This document shows positions 1 through 12,004 of a DNA stretch of 64,000 bases, in pieces. This stretch comes from Viscum album (lineage: Eukaryota > Streptophyta > Magnoliopsida > Santalales > Viscaceae), in assembly GCA_963277665.1 (NCBI GenBank), contig OY728147.1, positions 1,267,647,424-1,267,711,423 of the forward strand, given 5' to 3'. The notes under the pieces are model-generated. The model worked only from the letters and a program-made list of their open reading frames with translations. It was not told the origin of the DNA and did no database searches. Position numbers and translations under genes: made by a program. Position 1 is the stretch's first letter. Every line of letters starts with the position of its first letter.

Positions 1-1150
1 CATGTTGATCTCTATGCTAAGCCTCCTATCTGGTCTTAGTAGTGTGTACATCTTGGCTGGAATCACTGGCTTGAGAATTATGATGGTTTACATAACCATG
101 ACTGCATCGACGATGGCATATATTGCGGACATTAAGAGGACCATCCTGGCATTCCTCACTATCGGGAACCATGTAGGGGTCCACCAGTTCGATGGTATTC
201 ACTAAGGCATAATCCTAATCATCACCTGAGGAATCCTCTAATAATGGGTGGATCTTGTGGGTGACTCTCATCTCTGTAGGAATAAAGTCTCTGAGAGTGC
301 AATTCATATTTATCACCAGTGGGGGGATTTGATTTCCCTTGCACCAACAGCACCTGCTCTTCTGAGAAGAAGATGGCTAAGATATAGATGCAGAAGTGGT
401 AGTAGGAGGAAGCACAATGACTTCAGAAGGATTGATCTGATTCAAATGGGAACAGATGATACCATGGGTGTGATTAGCTACACTATGGTCCAACCAGTTG
501 TCATAATTCTGAGACCCATGACTGGAGACTTACTGTCATTCACCCTCACTATCATTGTCCATCTCGGCATAGATACATGCCACTTGTGTTAGGGTAAGAC
601 CCAACCTGACTAAATTGTTTTTGACTTAGTCTTGGATCCAGTACTTAAACACATATCAATACTTGAGAGTATGTAAAAGGAAATGGTGATAGGGGTAGTA
701 GTTGGGGAAATCAGTGAGATCAGCATCTTGGGGTCTTCTGTAGTCTGGAAACCTCAAAATCCTCTGATCTAGGGAACTTCGTAAATAACCAGGGACATGA
801 GATTCTTCAAATTTGTAGGTTTAGTTTATCCTATCTAGGAAAGGGACCCCAAGAGCCTGGCCTTGATGAGGGGATGGAGCCTAATGAGGATCTGGAACTT
901 TATTATATCACCTGGGTGGCGGTGGTGCATTACGCAGTAGAAACTTCTGATTCTAAGGCGGGCAATGCTAAGCCTGGGGTTGTGTCCCTCAGTGAGGCTG
1001 TAGATGTGACTCTATCAGTAACAACTCTAGAGGCCTAGGATCCTCTACCTGTGTGATGACCGTACTCTCAGATTTGGAAGCTCTTCTTGTAGGAGCTTTG
1101 GGAGGCAATAAACGTGCCTGTTTGGCCTCCTTCAAGGATTATGCTAGGTG
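1..1150 (-). pseudogene. gag C-terminal/spacer region of the Tat-like element
   Basis: The minus strand here translates in patches with several stops and frame changes. Recognisable stretches include a segment rich in Pro/Asp/Tyr (about 660-760), a segment around 'YWIQD' near 625-655, and an acidic stretch near 110-260 (about 40 residues including VDPYMVPDSEECQ). These lie downstream of the capsid-like gag on the same strand, where long plant gypsy gags carry a poorly conserved C-terminal region before the protease. I see no protease DTG or DSG motif. Small plus-strand ORFs in this interval are treated as shadows. The assignment rests on position and strand continuity and not on a domain match. 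Confidence 0.35.
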
Positions 1151-2331
1151 CTGATCCATGTCAGATAAATCCAATAATCCACCTAAAAAATTATGAGTGA
1201 TGAGGTATTAGACCAATTTAGTCTTAACATTCCCCACACACATCGTCAACATCTATTTCTGAGTCAGTGACATATCGAGAAAATACATGAGGCCTTTCCA
1301 CCCAGCTAAAAAGTATGAGACGCACTCATATGGATTTTTTTTCACTTTAAGTGGTTAGAAATACCGGTCTTCCACATGGTGGAGATGAACTGATAAATAA
1401 ATTTCCTACTAAGATCCTCCTAATCATCTATATACCCAATTGGTAGGTGGTTATACCAGAAAAACACGGACCCTTCAAGCATATGTAAAAAACATTGGAG
1501 CTTAGCGGCTTCCTACTACGCTGGATTTCCTATCATGGGTCCACATCTTGGGATGAAGTAGGCCAAATGCTTTAGTGGGTCACCCATCCTATTAAAGGTG
1601 GAGAAAGTGGGGTTCCCAAAATTCAGGGGTGCTGGCATATCATCTACCCATGCCAGATACAACTTTCCATCAGGTGGAATCACCACCTACTACATTTCAA
1701 GGGCCTTGAGGTAGGCGATGAGAGAATCCATCAGATCCACTTGGTGGAGATTTATGTATTATCAAGGATTCTTGACCAACAATGTGTTGGTGGATTCTTC
1801 AACCCGATAAGACGGATCAGTAACTCATGGAGCAGTTAGAGGAACAACCTGAGGAACTACTGGAGGAAGGACTTGTGAAGCGGCCATAAGAATAACTTGA
1901 AGAGCGACATAAGGATACACTGGAGGAATGGATTGTAGATCCAGGTCTTAGAGAATATTGTTGCATAGCTTGGGTATATTTGGTGATGCATATCGTGGTC
2001 ATTTTCCATAAACATAGGCCTCTACCCTATCAGGATGTGTAGGGTTTTTGGGATCAACAAGAGGCAATTCACTGAGAAGAACCTATGGTTTCCCCTGCTA
2101 CCCCAATGGAGGGTAAATGAGATCATACCTAGGATCACCGTAATCTAGGTTTTGTTCTACGAGGCATTGAGCGAGGTGATCATCAATGATATTCTTTTGT
2201 TCCATGATCTGTTTAAGCAATGCGGCCTTTTTGGGATCATCTTCCATATTCTGCGTCAATCCAGACGGGTCAGGGGGATTAATGGTCCCACTGAGTCCTT
2301 TTCCCTTGTTGGGGTCCTGACTGAGAGGCAA
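1150..2331 (-). pseudogene. Ty3/gypsy gag (capsid) remnant
   Basis: On the minus strand an ATG at 2331 opens a 77-residue Gln/Asp-rich stretch beginning MPLSQDPNKGKG. A linker follows and then, from about 1690 down, a capsid-like region (retrotransposon gag family). It has 'FNRMGDPLKHLAYF', then 'LEGSVFFWYNHLP', then 'DDxEDLSRKF'. These match the gag pattern of Phe-Gly-Asp-Pro, hydrophobic-Leu-x-Gly-x-Ala-x-x-Trp, and Trp-x-Asp-Leu-x-x-x-Phe. The Trp before Glu-Asp-Leu is a TAG stop (TGG to TAG), and two adjacent stops follow 'GNPA'. Gag would form the retroelement particle in the cytoplasm. No complete reading frame survives, so this is a pseudogene. Confidence 0.6.
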
Positions 2332-2399
2332 TTACTTGGTAGGTTCATCAAGACCAAGAAAGTGTCTTTGTTGACGAGTGACAATTCCAGGAGGATCCA

Positions 2400-3570
2400 G
2401 CAGATGTTGCGATGTTCCTAGGGGTAGGTTATCTTCAATGAGACCTATCTCAGTGTCCTTCTCCCTAAGTGGATTGAGTTCAACCATGTTCATTGTGACT
2501 ACACCTGTAGTAATATCCTTAATATCATTTGATAAGTTAGGTTGGTGTAGGATATGAATGAAGTAGAGAGCTGCATATTGTCCCCAACCACAGATCTAGA
2601 CATGTGGGGACACCTCGACAATAATTCTACAGAACATAGTAAAGATCTAAATATATCCTTGCTGGAGGGTATGGTGATAATTGGGTGATTTAGGGTACTG
2701 ATTGACGAGAAGCAAAACTAGGTCAACCATACGACACTGCTAGATTATATCATTATAATGCTCCTGAATCTTCGGATAAACCAACCAATGGTTCCAGAGG
2801 TGGAAATGTGTCACCCAGATAGTCTGGAAAAAGTGAAAGACTTTGTCCTGGGTGAGAGATTCTGTAATATCAAAGTCTAGAGTCACAATTGACTAGAAAA
2901 TATTGGGGAAGTAGTTCACCATGAGAATTCACCACAAACTTCTCCATTTAAAAACGAGATCTAACATATAGTTTCCCCATTTCTCGACTTGGGGTGGTTG
3001 AGGAACCAGTAATGAAACTGATGTAGACCATTGTGGCAGTGTACTGGCCGGTGGAGAGAATGGTGCATGAGCTGACAGGTCGCTGCTCACTAGGCCATCT
3101 CCTGAGGATGATATAAATTGCATCATCACATATATTTAGGATGGTGTGCTGACCAACGCTTCACATGGAAGATGGAGGCTGCTTGTGGAGGATCTGGACG
3201 GTGATCAATATCTACCAATCCCTAGAACAACTCTCCATGATCTTTTGTTGAGGTAGAGAATGATCCTGGTGAAAACAGAGAGGACTTTACAGTGAGACCC
3301 TGGAAAGGATCCAAATCTTCCTCCTCCTACATGTACCTGCTGAGGGATTTGGGGATATTGCGCATTTCACTTTCTGGAAGGATGAAGCTTACATTCAGGG
3401 TTACTATCCTAGACCCTAATGTAGAGTATTGGGGTTAATTCTGCATCATCAAGTCACACTCTACTTCAGAATCTAAAAATAAGAGTGGATTGACAACAAT
3501 CTAGCATTTCGTGGGATTCTTCCTTTGGTAGTGATGATTTTCCCTCTACCCCAGGACGGTTCTTCAGGGC
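2400..3570. other. Unassigned interval between gag capsid and Pro-rich repeats
   Basis: About 1.2 kb inside the Tat-like element with no reading frame over about 70 codons that resembles a known domain. On the minus strand it should lie between the repeat-bearing N-terminal part and the capsid part of gag, so it is probably decayed gag or leader sequence. I see no RNA gene or promoter in it. Confidence 0.3.
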
Positions 3571-3574
3571 ATGT

Positions 3575-4320
3575 TAGATATTTTACATGGGGGGGAACCT
3601 CCATGTGGGTTGATAATGGAGTGGGGATGACCTATACTTTAGTGATTTGGGGTGTGAGGATCACCCAGGAATATGTCGAACAGAACATGGGGAGGACATC
3701 TATGTCTGTTACCTGACGCCTTGGGAAGGACCTCTGTGGTAGGGAGTGCTAGAGTGGGGAGGGCCTCCACTGAAGCTGGTGAGAACATGGGGAGGACCTA
3801 TATGCTGGATGTCTATGGCATGGGGAGGACCTTTACACTGGATGGTTGTTATATCATGAGTTGGGCCTTCATACTGATAGAACTGGACATGGGGAGGACC
3901 TCCATGTTAGTCATTGATGAAGTAGGGAGGGCATCTATTTGGATAATTGTGGGATTGGGGAGGACCTATGCTGGAGTGGGTGAGAACATGGGGAGGACCT
4001 CTATGTTGGTGGGTGATGGAGTGAGGAGGACCTCTGTTCAGGTCGATGTTGTTGTGGGGAGGACCACTACTAGAGCTGGTGATGACGCGAGGAGGGCCTT
4101 CACGTTGATAACCTGAGATATTGGGAAAATCTCATACATGGGATCATGGGAACGAGGTGAACCTCTGTACGAGTTGATGCTAGAGAAGAGAGAGCCTCCA
4201 CTTTGGCCAATGCTAGTGGCATAGGGAGGAACTCCATGCTGAGTGTGAGAGCGGGGAGGACCTCTACTATGGATGAAGACGGTATAGGAGGGACATCCAT
4301 ACTAAATGTTATCATCACAG
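3575..4320 (-). pseudogene. Pro-rich ORF with about 20 tandem 11-residue GPPH repeats
   Basis: In the minus-strand frame whose codons align with plus position 3673, the sequence reads as a tandem series of 11-residue units that start Gly-Pro-Pro-His. Examples are GPPHNNIDLNR, GPPHSITHQHR, GPPHVLTHSSI and GPPHAIDIQHI. The unit is 33 bp with a core read on the plus strand as ATGGGGAGGACCTCCATG. Degenerate units (CPPYFIND, GSPRSH, VPPYATSI) extend the series toward 4320. One TAA interrupts the frame, around 3907. The array lies upstream of the capsid domain on the same strand, so it is probably an N-terminal extension of gag or a separate upstream ORF. The plus-strand 147-codon frame over the same DNA is its shadow. 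I do not recognise a family with this repeat. Confidence 0.5.
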
Positions 4321-4329
4321 GTCAGACCG

Positions 4330-5980
4330 TGATGACTGTTGCTCATGCTGGTGACCAAAAGAGTCAACCCAGCCTACCCATGTGGTGGTTGGGGACTCAA
4401 TCCTGATTAGACATGGAAGTTCTCCTGCTCTATAATAGTGTGGAACTGATAATACGTGTCAGTGGTGGCATGGAATACTGAAGATGTAGAAGATGATTCC
4501 CCCTAGTAGGTGTATTATCAAGCTTGTACCCGACGTTAACGTCGGGTCAACTGGACCGGGACCAGCAGAGTAGGGAAATAAACTACTTTCTCTTCAACCT
4601 GGGGGACTAGAAGCTGGAAGTTCTGACGAGGCCTGGTGGGAGACCTCCTTGGTGAGTCCTAGGAAATGGTTGTATCCAGGATGTCTCATACATCCCTCAC
4701 CTCATTGAAAAAGGGGAGTGATTTGTAGGATCGTTTTGAGGAGAGGCTCTTGAAATTGTTGGATGTCGAAGTGGGGAGAAGTGGATCCTTGTACATCCCT
4801 TGAGGGAGGCTGTGACAGTGAGGCATAGAAGAATCCAAATCCTAGGGGGCCATGTCTCTAATTGGGATGACCCCCTCCTATTCATATCATCAGATAAGAG
4901 TGTCAACCAACCTTATCTAGATAAATTCTGAGGGTGAGATAGGATGTGGGTGCTTGGTATCCATGTCTATGGATGACGTTGTGGTAGAGGTGGAGTCGTA
5001 CAAGATTTTTGTATTGGCATTTCCCCTGTCCCTGCATATGCAGGTGATAGGCGACTAGTTTTCTATAGCCTGGGTCCTACAAAGTAGGAAGAATCATGTA
5101 TCAGTATGGATAATAGGAAAGAAGTGCCCAGTGCCCTAGTGTTGTTCAGTCTTCCATGAACGGATAGATAGATACATTCTAACTATGTCCCAAACTAGAA
5201 TTACCAATGATTAAATACCCCAAATTCTGGTGAGTTCTACGCTAGGCCCACTATTTTCTTGGTAGGACCTTGCACTGGATAGTTAGATCTGGTGACATGC
5301 TTATTTACTGATGTATCAAACTCTACTAATCCTCATGGTTGTAGGAAAAAAGAGACACATTGGGTTCACCATTTTTTATTTTTGATGATTTTCGCCAGGG
5401 CGTACTGTCCATGTGTGTGATGTTGATGTTGAAAGATGCATTGTACCCTGCATTCCTTCTTTCTAATGTTGGGATTCATTCATCAATTCTTCAGTGATGT
5501 TTTCTCCTTGATCAAAAGGGGATGATGGGATGCTGGTTTCTCCTTCTGTGGATTCCTCCTCATAACTCGTCGCCTAGTTCGAGTCTCCCTTAGAGATTAA
5601 GATGTTGTTTGTGAAACTCTCCCCAGTGGAATATCTTTATGGATGTAGGTTAATTACACTACTTATGTCAGGACATTCCAAAGGGTCAAGTCAGGGTATC
5701 AACCTTCGGTTAGGAGAGTAGTTGCATTCAGAATCGCTGGCATGTCTGGATTCTGGAACATTGGTATATCTGAATTATCCCTTATTAGTGGGATTCTTGA
5801 TGGTGAGAAATCTTGAGGAATCCCACATTGATTGTGGGGTACTTATGTCATAGGCATATATCTGAGGTTTTCCTCAGCTTCCCATGTTTAACACGGGGTA
5901 TTCTGCGAGTTTAATATCTTATAGAGATGGATTAAACTAATCAGAACACTAATGAGAGTGGATCAGATAGTTACATCCCT
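4330..5980. other. Putative leader of the Tat-like element, no gene seen
   Basis: About 1.65 kb between the candidate primer-binding site and the Pro-rich repeat ORF. Reading frames are short and none resembles a known domain. By position it is the 5' leader of the minus-strand element. Confidence 0.3.
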
Positions 5981-5995
5981 AGGAGGGGGCGCCTA
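5981..5995 (-). other. Candidate primer-binding site of the Tat-like element
   Basis: The minus strand reads TAGGCGCCCCCTCCT followed by AGGG. It resembles the GGCGCC-containing primer-binding sites (TTGGCGCC...) found directly after the 5' LTR in Tat and Athila gypsy elements. It lies at the end of the motif-repeat zone, as expected. The match is short and degenerate. Confidence 0.35.
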
Positions 5996-6139
5996 GAGTT
6001 TTACTAGATGGATGGATCATAACACCCAATGAGAATGGGCCCAGGATGATGTGTCCCAAAAAAGGAAGGTTTCATACCATGAAGTGTGATATGGACATCA
6101 CAAAGGATGTGTCAAGAAAGTACACCCCAAAAAGTGGAA

Positions 6140-7275
6140 CACAAAGGTTTACCATTGGATAGGATTGAACCTCAGGTAGGCTTCCTACATACCTATTTAG
6201 AATACAAGGATCAAAACCCACATAGTTTAAAGGGTTGATTTGGGGATTAAACATGGTTAGCTACCTGTCTTAAGAGGGGAACTCTTGGTTAGATGGGTAT
6301 GATGTGCGGGGCTTATACATAGTTAGCTACTCGAGTACCGCAAAGATAAATGGAATGAATGGGGCTTATACATGGTTAGCTGCATGAATGGATGGCGTGA
6401 TCCCACCAGGATGTGGTGGCCTAGGTAAGAATCATGATGGATGATGGATGATTGGGTGAAGTGGGTGTAATGAATGAGGTGGAACCAATGTGAAGGTGAT
6501 AGTGCTAGGTTTGAACCTTGGGGAGGATTCCTATGTACCCTAGTGTCTAGGAATCAAAGTCCACACAGTTCAGTGGGGTGATAGGACACCTAAGGAGGCA
6601 ACCTGTGAGAATGGAGTGTATGTATGGGGACCCAAAGGAAGTAGAACCTCTGGGTTGGGGCATGATCTTCCCGAAACACAAAGGCTCTAAGGAAAGACTA
6701 GTATGAGAAATGGGCGATGGGATTGAACATCAGGGTGTCTTCCTATGTACCCTGTTTGAAAGGCAGGTATCAAATTACACATAGTTTAGGCTGGGGGCAT
6801 AGAATTGGGGCGTACATAAGGGAAGGCTACCTGGAGAAGTTCTAGGGGCTTATGCATGGTTAGCATCCCTTCTCAAGAGGATCACTCTTGGTTGGAGGAG
6901 TATGGTGAAGTGTGGGGATTATTCATGGTTAGTGGCCTAGGATGGATCAAAACACCTCAAAGGATAGATATGAGATATGTTTACCAAAAAGGGAAGATGG
7001 CACATCAGGAAGGTACATCCCTAAGAGGGATCACCAGAGTTTACCATTGGTTGGGATTGAACCATAGAGAGGATTCCTACACACCTTAAAGTGATCAAAA
7101 CTTGCGTAGTTTAGAGCATTTAGTTTAAATTCATGAAGGATGAGTGAACTAATGTGAAATAACTAGGACAAATGGATTGTGGGGAGTTATGGGATTGAAC
7201 TTCAGAGAGGCTTCCTACATACCCTGTTTAGAAGATATGGATCAAATTCTACGTAGTTTGGTGTAGAGGACCATG
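6140..7275 (-). repeat. Five dispersed copies of a 65-75 bp LTR box
   Basis: Five diverged copies occur near 6165-6235, 6510-6575, 6718-6790, 7050-7110 and 7192-7262. Each has 'GATTGAACCTCAG..AGG', then 'CTTCCTACATACC', then a variable spacer, 'GATCAAA' and 'CACATAGTTT'. Read on the minus strand this resembles the 'AACTACGT..TTTGATCC..TACGTAGGCAGCC' box repeated in the U5 part of many plant Tat-type LTRs. Interleaved with them are at least six copies of 'GGGGCTTATACATGGTTAGC', near 6310, 6361, 6846, 6917, 7270 and 7460. Confidence 0.55.
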
Positions 7276-8407
7276 GGGCTTATGCATGGCTAGTGGCCCA
7301 AAGTCGTGTTGGGTATTACTCATGGCTAGCATCCCAAATAGGATGTCATGGTTTCTTCTTAATCTAATCCCACATGAGTCATGTTTGGTGTGAGAAATAA
7401 GAGGTGACTGTAGACCTGATGATCATGTTGAAAAAGGTGTGACCATGAGGGATGGTTTGGGGCTTACGCATGGCTAGCAGCACATAGAGATGGATATTGG
7501 AAATTACTCTATGAGGGAAGCTCAAGAAGGTGGTTTAGGGATTATGTGGAGACTAACTGAGGTTCAAATGGAGAGAAATCCCAAAGGGAGAGAGAGAGTG
7601 GATCAGAAAGGGGGGAGTAAAAGGTTCCTAGTCCCATATCATCTCTAGTCTTCTAAGACTTGTCACGTATGTGGAAATTTATAGTTTAAATTCATGTTTT
7701 GAGGACGGGGGTGCTTGGAAGTTTAACATCATGTATCTCAGACAATGAGGACTCACTCCTCATCCCTTGGAATTACAAAACTTGTAACAAACCACACTTG
7801 AGTAAGGGAAGGAACAAGCAATGCCTGATGGGAGTGAGGTAGAAGAGTGGTCAATCGAGGGGTCCATGTTATCATGTCTATGAGAAGAAGCATATAGTAG
7901 AGCAAAAAAACATGAGACATCACACAAGGAATCATAAAATAACTATGCACGAGCCTGGAGGTCCACACAAGAGAGGGGTTCGCAAAGAATAAGGCCTCCC
8001 TAAGAGGGGATTCACAAATATCTAGTGCTTTGTGAAGAGGAGGAGCTTAGTGAAGGAAGGATCATCATGAATCATGGCAAAAAGAGTCTCTATGAAGGAA
8101 AGTGCTTCGCAAAGCATGTAGAACCAATCGAGGCATGGAGTCTACATGTGTTTGGAGGGTGCTTTGTGAAAGATGAATGATCTGTGAAGTCCCGAGTTCC
8201 CAAAAGGGACTCCTACCATTTTTATGGTCATGGGACCTCGTGAAGGAAGTGGAGATAAATTAGGAACAAGGAAAATCTAGTTTACGATGATCAAATACCT
8301 TGGGTGATGCATTTTCTCACTGGTTCGCAGAGCAAAGGGAGCTTCAAAAAATGGAAACACAAAAGGAAAAAGGTTAGGGTATATATCATTCGGGTGGGGG
8401 TGATCCG

Positions 8408-8419
8408 TATATTTATAGG
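8408..8419 (-). promoter_or_regulatory. TATA box in the Tat-like LTR
   Basis: The minus strand reads CCTATAAATATA, a strong plant TATA box. It lies about 350 bp inside the putative LTR start, which would mark the U3/R junction of a minus-strand element. Confidence 0.45.
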
Positions 8420-8479
8420 TTTCGGGTATCACGATGCTTAGAGGTGAACTATGAAGGCAATGGATCTTGGTGAATGGAG

Positions 8480-8632
8480 GTGGATCCGTTGGACTCATGG
8501 AGCGTTCCGTTACTAATTTACGGAGTTCGCGGAGCTCATCAAACTCACAAAGGCATCCATAACTAATTCACAGAGTTAGAAGAGCTTGTTAAACTCGTGG
8601 AGGCATCCATCACTACTTCATGGTGTTCTCTA
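8480..8632. repeat. Short imperfect tandem repeat in U3 (about 57-63 bp unit)
   Basis: Two to three diverged units contain 'GAGCT..TTAAACTC', 'GGAGGCATCCAT' and 'ACTAATTCAC'. They lie upstream of the TATA box in the putative U3 and may be a duplicated enhancer-like segment. Confidence 0.4.
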
Positions 8633-9255
8633 TGGTGAAGGGATTGGTGATGGATCTTCACAAAGCAGGACCCCTTTTAGTGATTTTTGTCTCATAAGGA
8701 TTGAATGTTGCCCAAATGGTTCTGGACACCCTCGATCTATCTTGGGAACAGATTTCAGTGCCAACACAAGCAAAAAATCATGGAATATAATCACATAATC
8801 ATGTTACACCATAGAAAAGACACGATAAATAAACAATCATGCTAAAATATTACCGCAATAGGTACAAAAAAATTATGGCATCACTCGAGGCACACAATCA
8901 TAATTATCAAGAAACCTACTAATGTAGCTACACGGTATGGAATATGCATGGCATGAAAATTTTTATATGTGCCTAATATGATGAATTTCATGTCACTTCC
9001 TTTCCATTTTGTTCCAAGGTTAAAATACCATAAATTTCCATCAATCTATAAGCCATGGAAAATACACCATTCACTCAAGGTGAAATCATATCAACTGTAA
9101 CATCGAATAGTATAAACCGTAATTCCTAGCCCTAGACACTTGGTAATTTACCATATGTGGGGTGATTAGTCCCAAGAATGAATATTTACCAAGAACTAAC
9201 ATGTTACTAGTCTCCTATCTACTAGCCCAAATAGTAATATAAAAAGGAAGAGTAC

Positions 9256-9266
9256 CTCTGATACCA
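9256..9266 (-). other. Primer-binding site (tRNA-iMet type)
   Basis: The minus strand reads TGGTATCAGAG, which matches the plant initiator-Met tRNA 3' end complement used by many LTR elements. It lies 3 bases from the LTR end (spacer 9267-9269). Confidence 0.8.
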
Positions 9267-10149
9267 CTTTGTAACGTTTTGTCCCAACTTACCACCAAAA
9301 CGGTAGCTGGATCGGTCACCACATGGCCTCAAGTGCGTCTCCCCGTACACTAGAGGCTGCCGACTAGCAACGATGGTGTAAAGGTAGTTTAGTGGAGAAA
9401 TTATACCTTCATACTCAGAGTTCACAATGGTAAAAATATATTAAAACTTAGATATCAATAGAAGTAGTATAAACCAATAATTAAATGGAGGAAGATAGAT
9501 GCAATATCAAATGAAAACGGAATATGGCCAATGCCAGTTCATACAATGAATGCATTCTATATGATGACACATAAGTTAAAAGAGTAACTAATAGAATGCT
9601 TTACATTTTAGTAAAAAAATGAAGAAAGCGATAGTAAAGCCCCAAGGGTGATCTCCATGAGCATCCCGAGCTCCAACTCGGTCCTTTACTCCTAATTTCT
9701 GGGTACAAGAAATACAACACAATCAAGTTCCATGGCCCTGAAAACAAGTATGTCTACTCAAGTACCAATGGTACCTGAGTAGGGTGTGAGATATAAATAT
9801 CAGTAGGCTGACACCCATAGTGTATATCCCAATCCATCATGTGCCATTCAAATCTAGCAATGCAAGAAGATATATAACAAGTAAGTGAGTATTCAAAAGT
9901 AAAATCCTATAAAGTCCAGGATTCCATGTATACTCAAATATGTTTAATCAAAATCATTTAAGTGCTAAGTCCTTGATTTAACATTCATACATGTTTCATT
10001 TTACTAATTTCAAGTGAGTTTTCAACTCATTAATTAAATAAGTCTCGAGAACTATCATGTAGCTCAGCATCCCCCATAAAGAAATAATCAATATTCCTAA
10101 CTAGGATATCTATAAAGCACAATCATGACAGAATCCAATCTTGTGCTTT

Positions 10150-10725
10150 GGCTTGGAGATGTGTCATAATCCACTTTAATCTCTTTTAAAACATTTCGAG
10201 CCTGAGTCTATCTTTGACATTCCTAAGTTGGAATTAAAGTATCACTCCAGGTATAATATCAACCAACAAACTACAAGCCCATCCCTAGAGAGACTATTAG
10301 GAACTTGGTATCACTCTAGGTGAAGTATAAAGTCCATGTCATTTGATTCCATCCTTGGAGGTCCTATATAGAAACCCCAATTACCACCCATGACATATAA
10401 TCATTTCCCCTTGAGTTCGTTTATAGAAACCCTCATATAACTTGATCCATGTATCACTCAACATATTAGTCAAAATCCCCTATGAGTTTTTCCTTAGCAA
10501 CCAAGTATCACTTGGGAATAAAATTCAAGCCTCGATGAGTCCATCCATGAAATCATTCAATTGGATCCATATATCACCCATGGCTAAATTACATTCAACC
10601 ATTGAGTTCATCCATTGAATCCTAAAGTGGATCCATGTATCACCCAAGGTATAAAGGTCAATAGTCACATGAGTCCATCCATTTCATTCTAATTTGAAAC
10701 CACGTATCACCCAAGGCTATTTATC
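10150..10725. repeat. Degenerate tandem repeat, about 60-67 bp unit, in G1 LTR
   Basis: About eight or nine diverged units share 'TGAGTCCATCCAT', 'TTGGATCCATGTATCAC' and 'CCAAGG'. They lie within the R/U5 part of the minus-strand LTR. No coding signal is seen. Confidence 0.5.
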
Positions 10726-11883
10726 ATTTAACCAATTAAACTTCATTTAAACAATTCATATAACATGCCAAGGTCAAAACCAAGAGTATCCTTACACATA
10801 CTCACCTCAAGGGGTGACTCAATCATTGGACAACCTCATAAGGCTTGGATTTTCATTTACTCACATAGGCATAACATGATAATGAGATTCAATGATTAAT
10901 CAATTCATTTCATAGCATAGTCTTCACATTACTCACAAGGGATAATAGTTTTTAGACCATTCAAATACTCATATTCCCATTTCTAATATAACAATACTAA
11001 CAATCCTATCATGCTATGACATGGATTAGTTATCATTTAACTAACATAGGAAAATATTTATAACAAGCGTCTTAAGCTTAATAACCTAATAAATGATGTG
11101 GTAGTATTTATCTCACATGCGCCTAGCCATACAAAGGAAATTCATGCTAAATCAAGCAATGACATAATAAGGGCCAAGGGTCATGGTCACTCATCCCTTC
11201 CCATTCAATTCATTTCATTCACAATTCATTATGAAAATCAATTACATGTTTGACATCCCATGACATGGGGTAAAAAGGTACACCTAAGGGTTTTTAAGAC
11301 CTAAAGTCGTTCAAGTTCCATTTAATAAGAAAATCCAAGGGGTGCTTCAAGATTAACAATATATCTCATGGCATAGACTTTAACATAACTCACAAGGGAA
11401 AAAAGTGATATAATAATCATTATATACTTAATAACAACTACATGGCCAAGTCTTCAATTAACTCACATGGGAAACATCAATTTATAACATCAAAGGGTCC
11501 ATGGAATAACATGAAATATATCGACACCAACAAGAATATATATGAAAAACTCAAACCATAAATAATCATGATATAACAACTATCACTACTTTTTTTTTGA
11601 TGGCAGCACACCTCCATTGGAGGGGTTTTATTATAAAAGCATGAATTTATTGATCAAAAAGTCATTTATCACATTTAAGTATTACATTAAATCTTTTCAA
11701 TTAAATTAATCTAGGAAACTAATCATTCAAATTATTTAAAGAATCACTTTAAGCATTCTTAAATAAAAAGGGCAAGGATAGGGATCCTACCTAAAGCAAA
11801 AGACCAAGACGACTTTTAGAACTTGTCTGATTTGGTGGAAACCACTCTAAACCACCCCATGCTTGTACGCACATACATTATTA

Positions 11884-12004
11884 TACATATATATATATAT
11901 ATCCTCTAATACAAATATATTATTTCCCTCACTATAAGGGAATACTCATGAGGAATATATTTATATATATATACACACACACACATACCTATGTATGTGT
12001 GTGC
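11884..12004. repeat. AT/AC microsatellite cluster
   Basis: A run of alternating (AT)n near 11884-11900 is followed by (AT)n grading into (AC)n and TATGTGTG near 11960-12004. It lies within the G1 LTR and is a likely length-variable marker. Confidence 0.8.

Larger units (their letters stand above)
1..8766 (-). mobile_element. Decayed Tat/Ogre-like Ty3/gypsy retrotransposon, 5' part
   Basis: Read on the minus strand, the order is a putative LTR with TATA box (8766 to about 5996), a GGCGCC-type primer-binding-like site, a leader of about 1.7 kb, an open region with 11-residue Pro-rich repeats (about 4320-3575), and a gag capsid-like region (about 2331-1150) followed by a gag C-terminal or spacer region to the left edge. 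Protease, reverse transcriptase and integrase would lie outside the window. The long gag, the LTR motif that resembles the 'TACGTAGGCAGC' boxes of Tat/Ogre elements, and the GGCGCC site suggest the Tat clade; this is inference. Several in-frame stops show that it is dead. It appears inserted in the leader of the G1 element, which ends abruptly at 8767. Confidence 0.55.
5996..8766 (-). repeat. Putative LTR of the Tat-like element
   Basis: On the minus strand it starts TGTTGGCACTGAAATC at 8766, exactly where homology to the G1 leader stops. A TATA box lies about 350 bp in, and a zone of repeated LTR-type boxes lies before the candidate primer-binding site. The length of about 2.77 kb is reasonable for this group. 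The second LTR is outside the window, so neither boundary can be verified by an LTR-LTR comparison. Confidence 0.45.

Noticed and set aside
3673..4116. 147-codon plus-strand ORF with MGRTSM repeats
   Set aside because: Opposite strand of the GPPH repeat; the minus frame agrees with the gag on the same strand and is the better reading.
11584..11600. CACTACTTTTTTTTTGATGG as a possible CACTA terminus
   Set aside because: No matching inverted end, no subterminal repeats and no 3-bp duplication nearby; probably chance in the G1 LTR.
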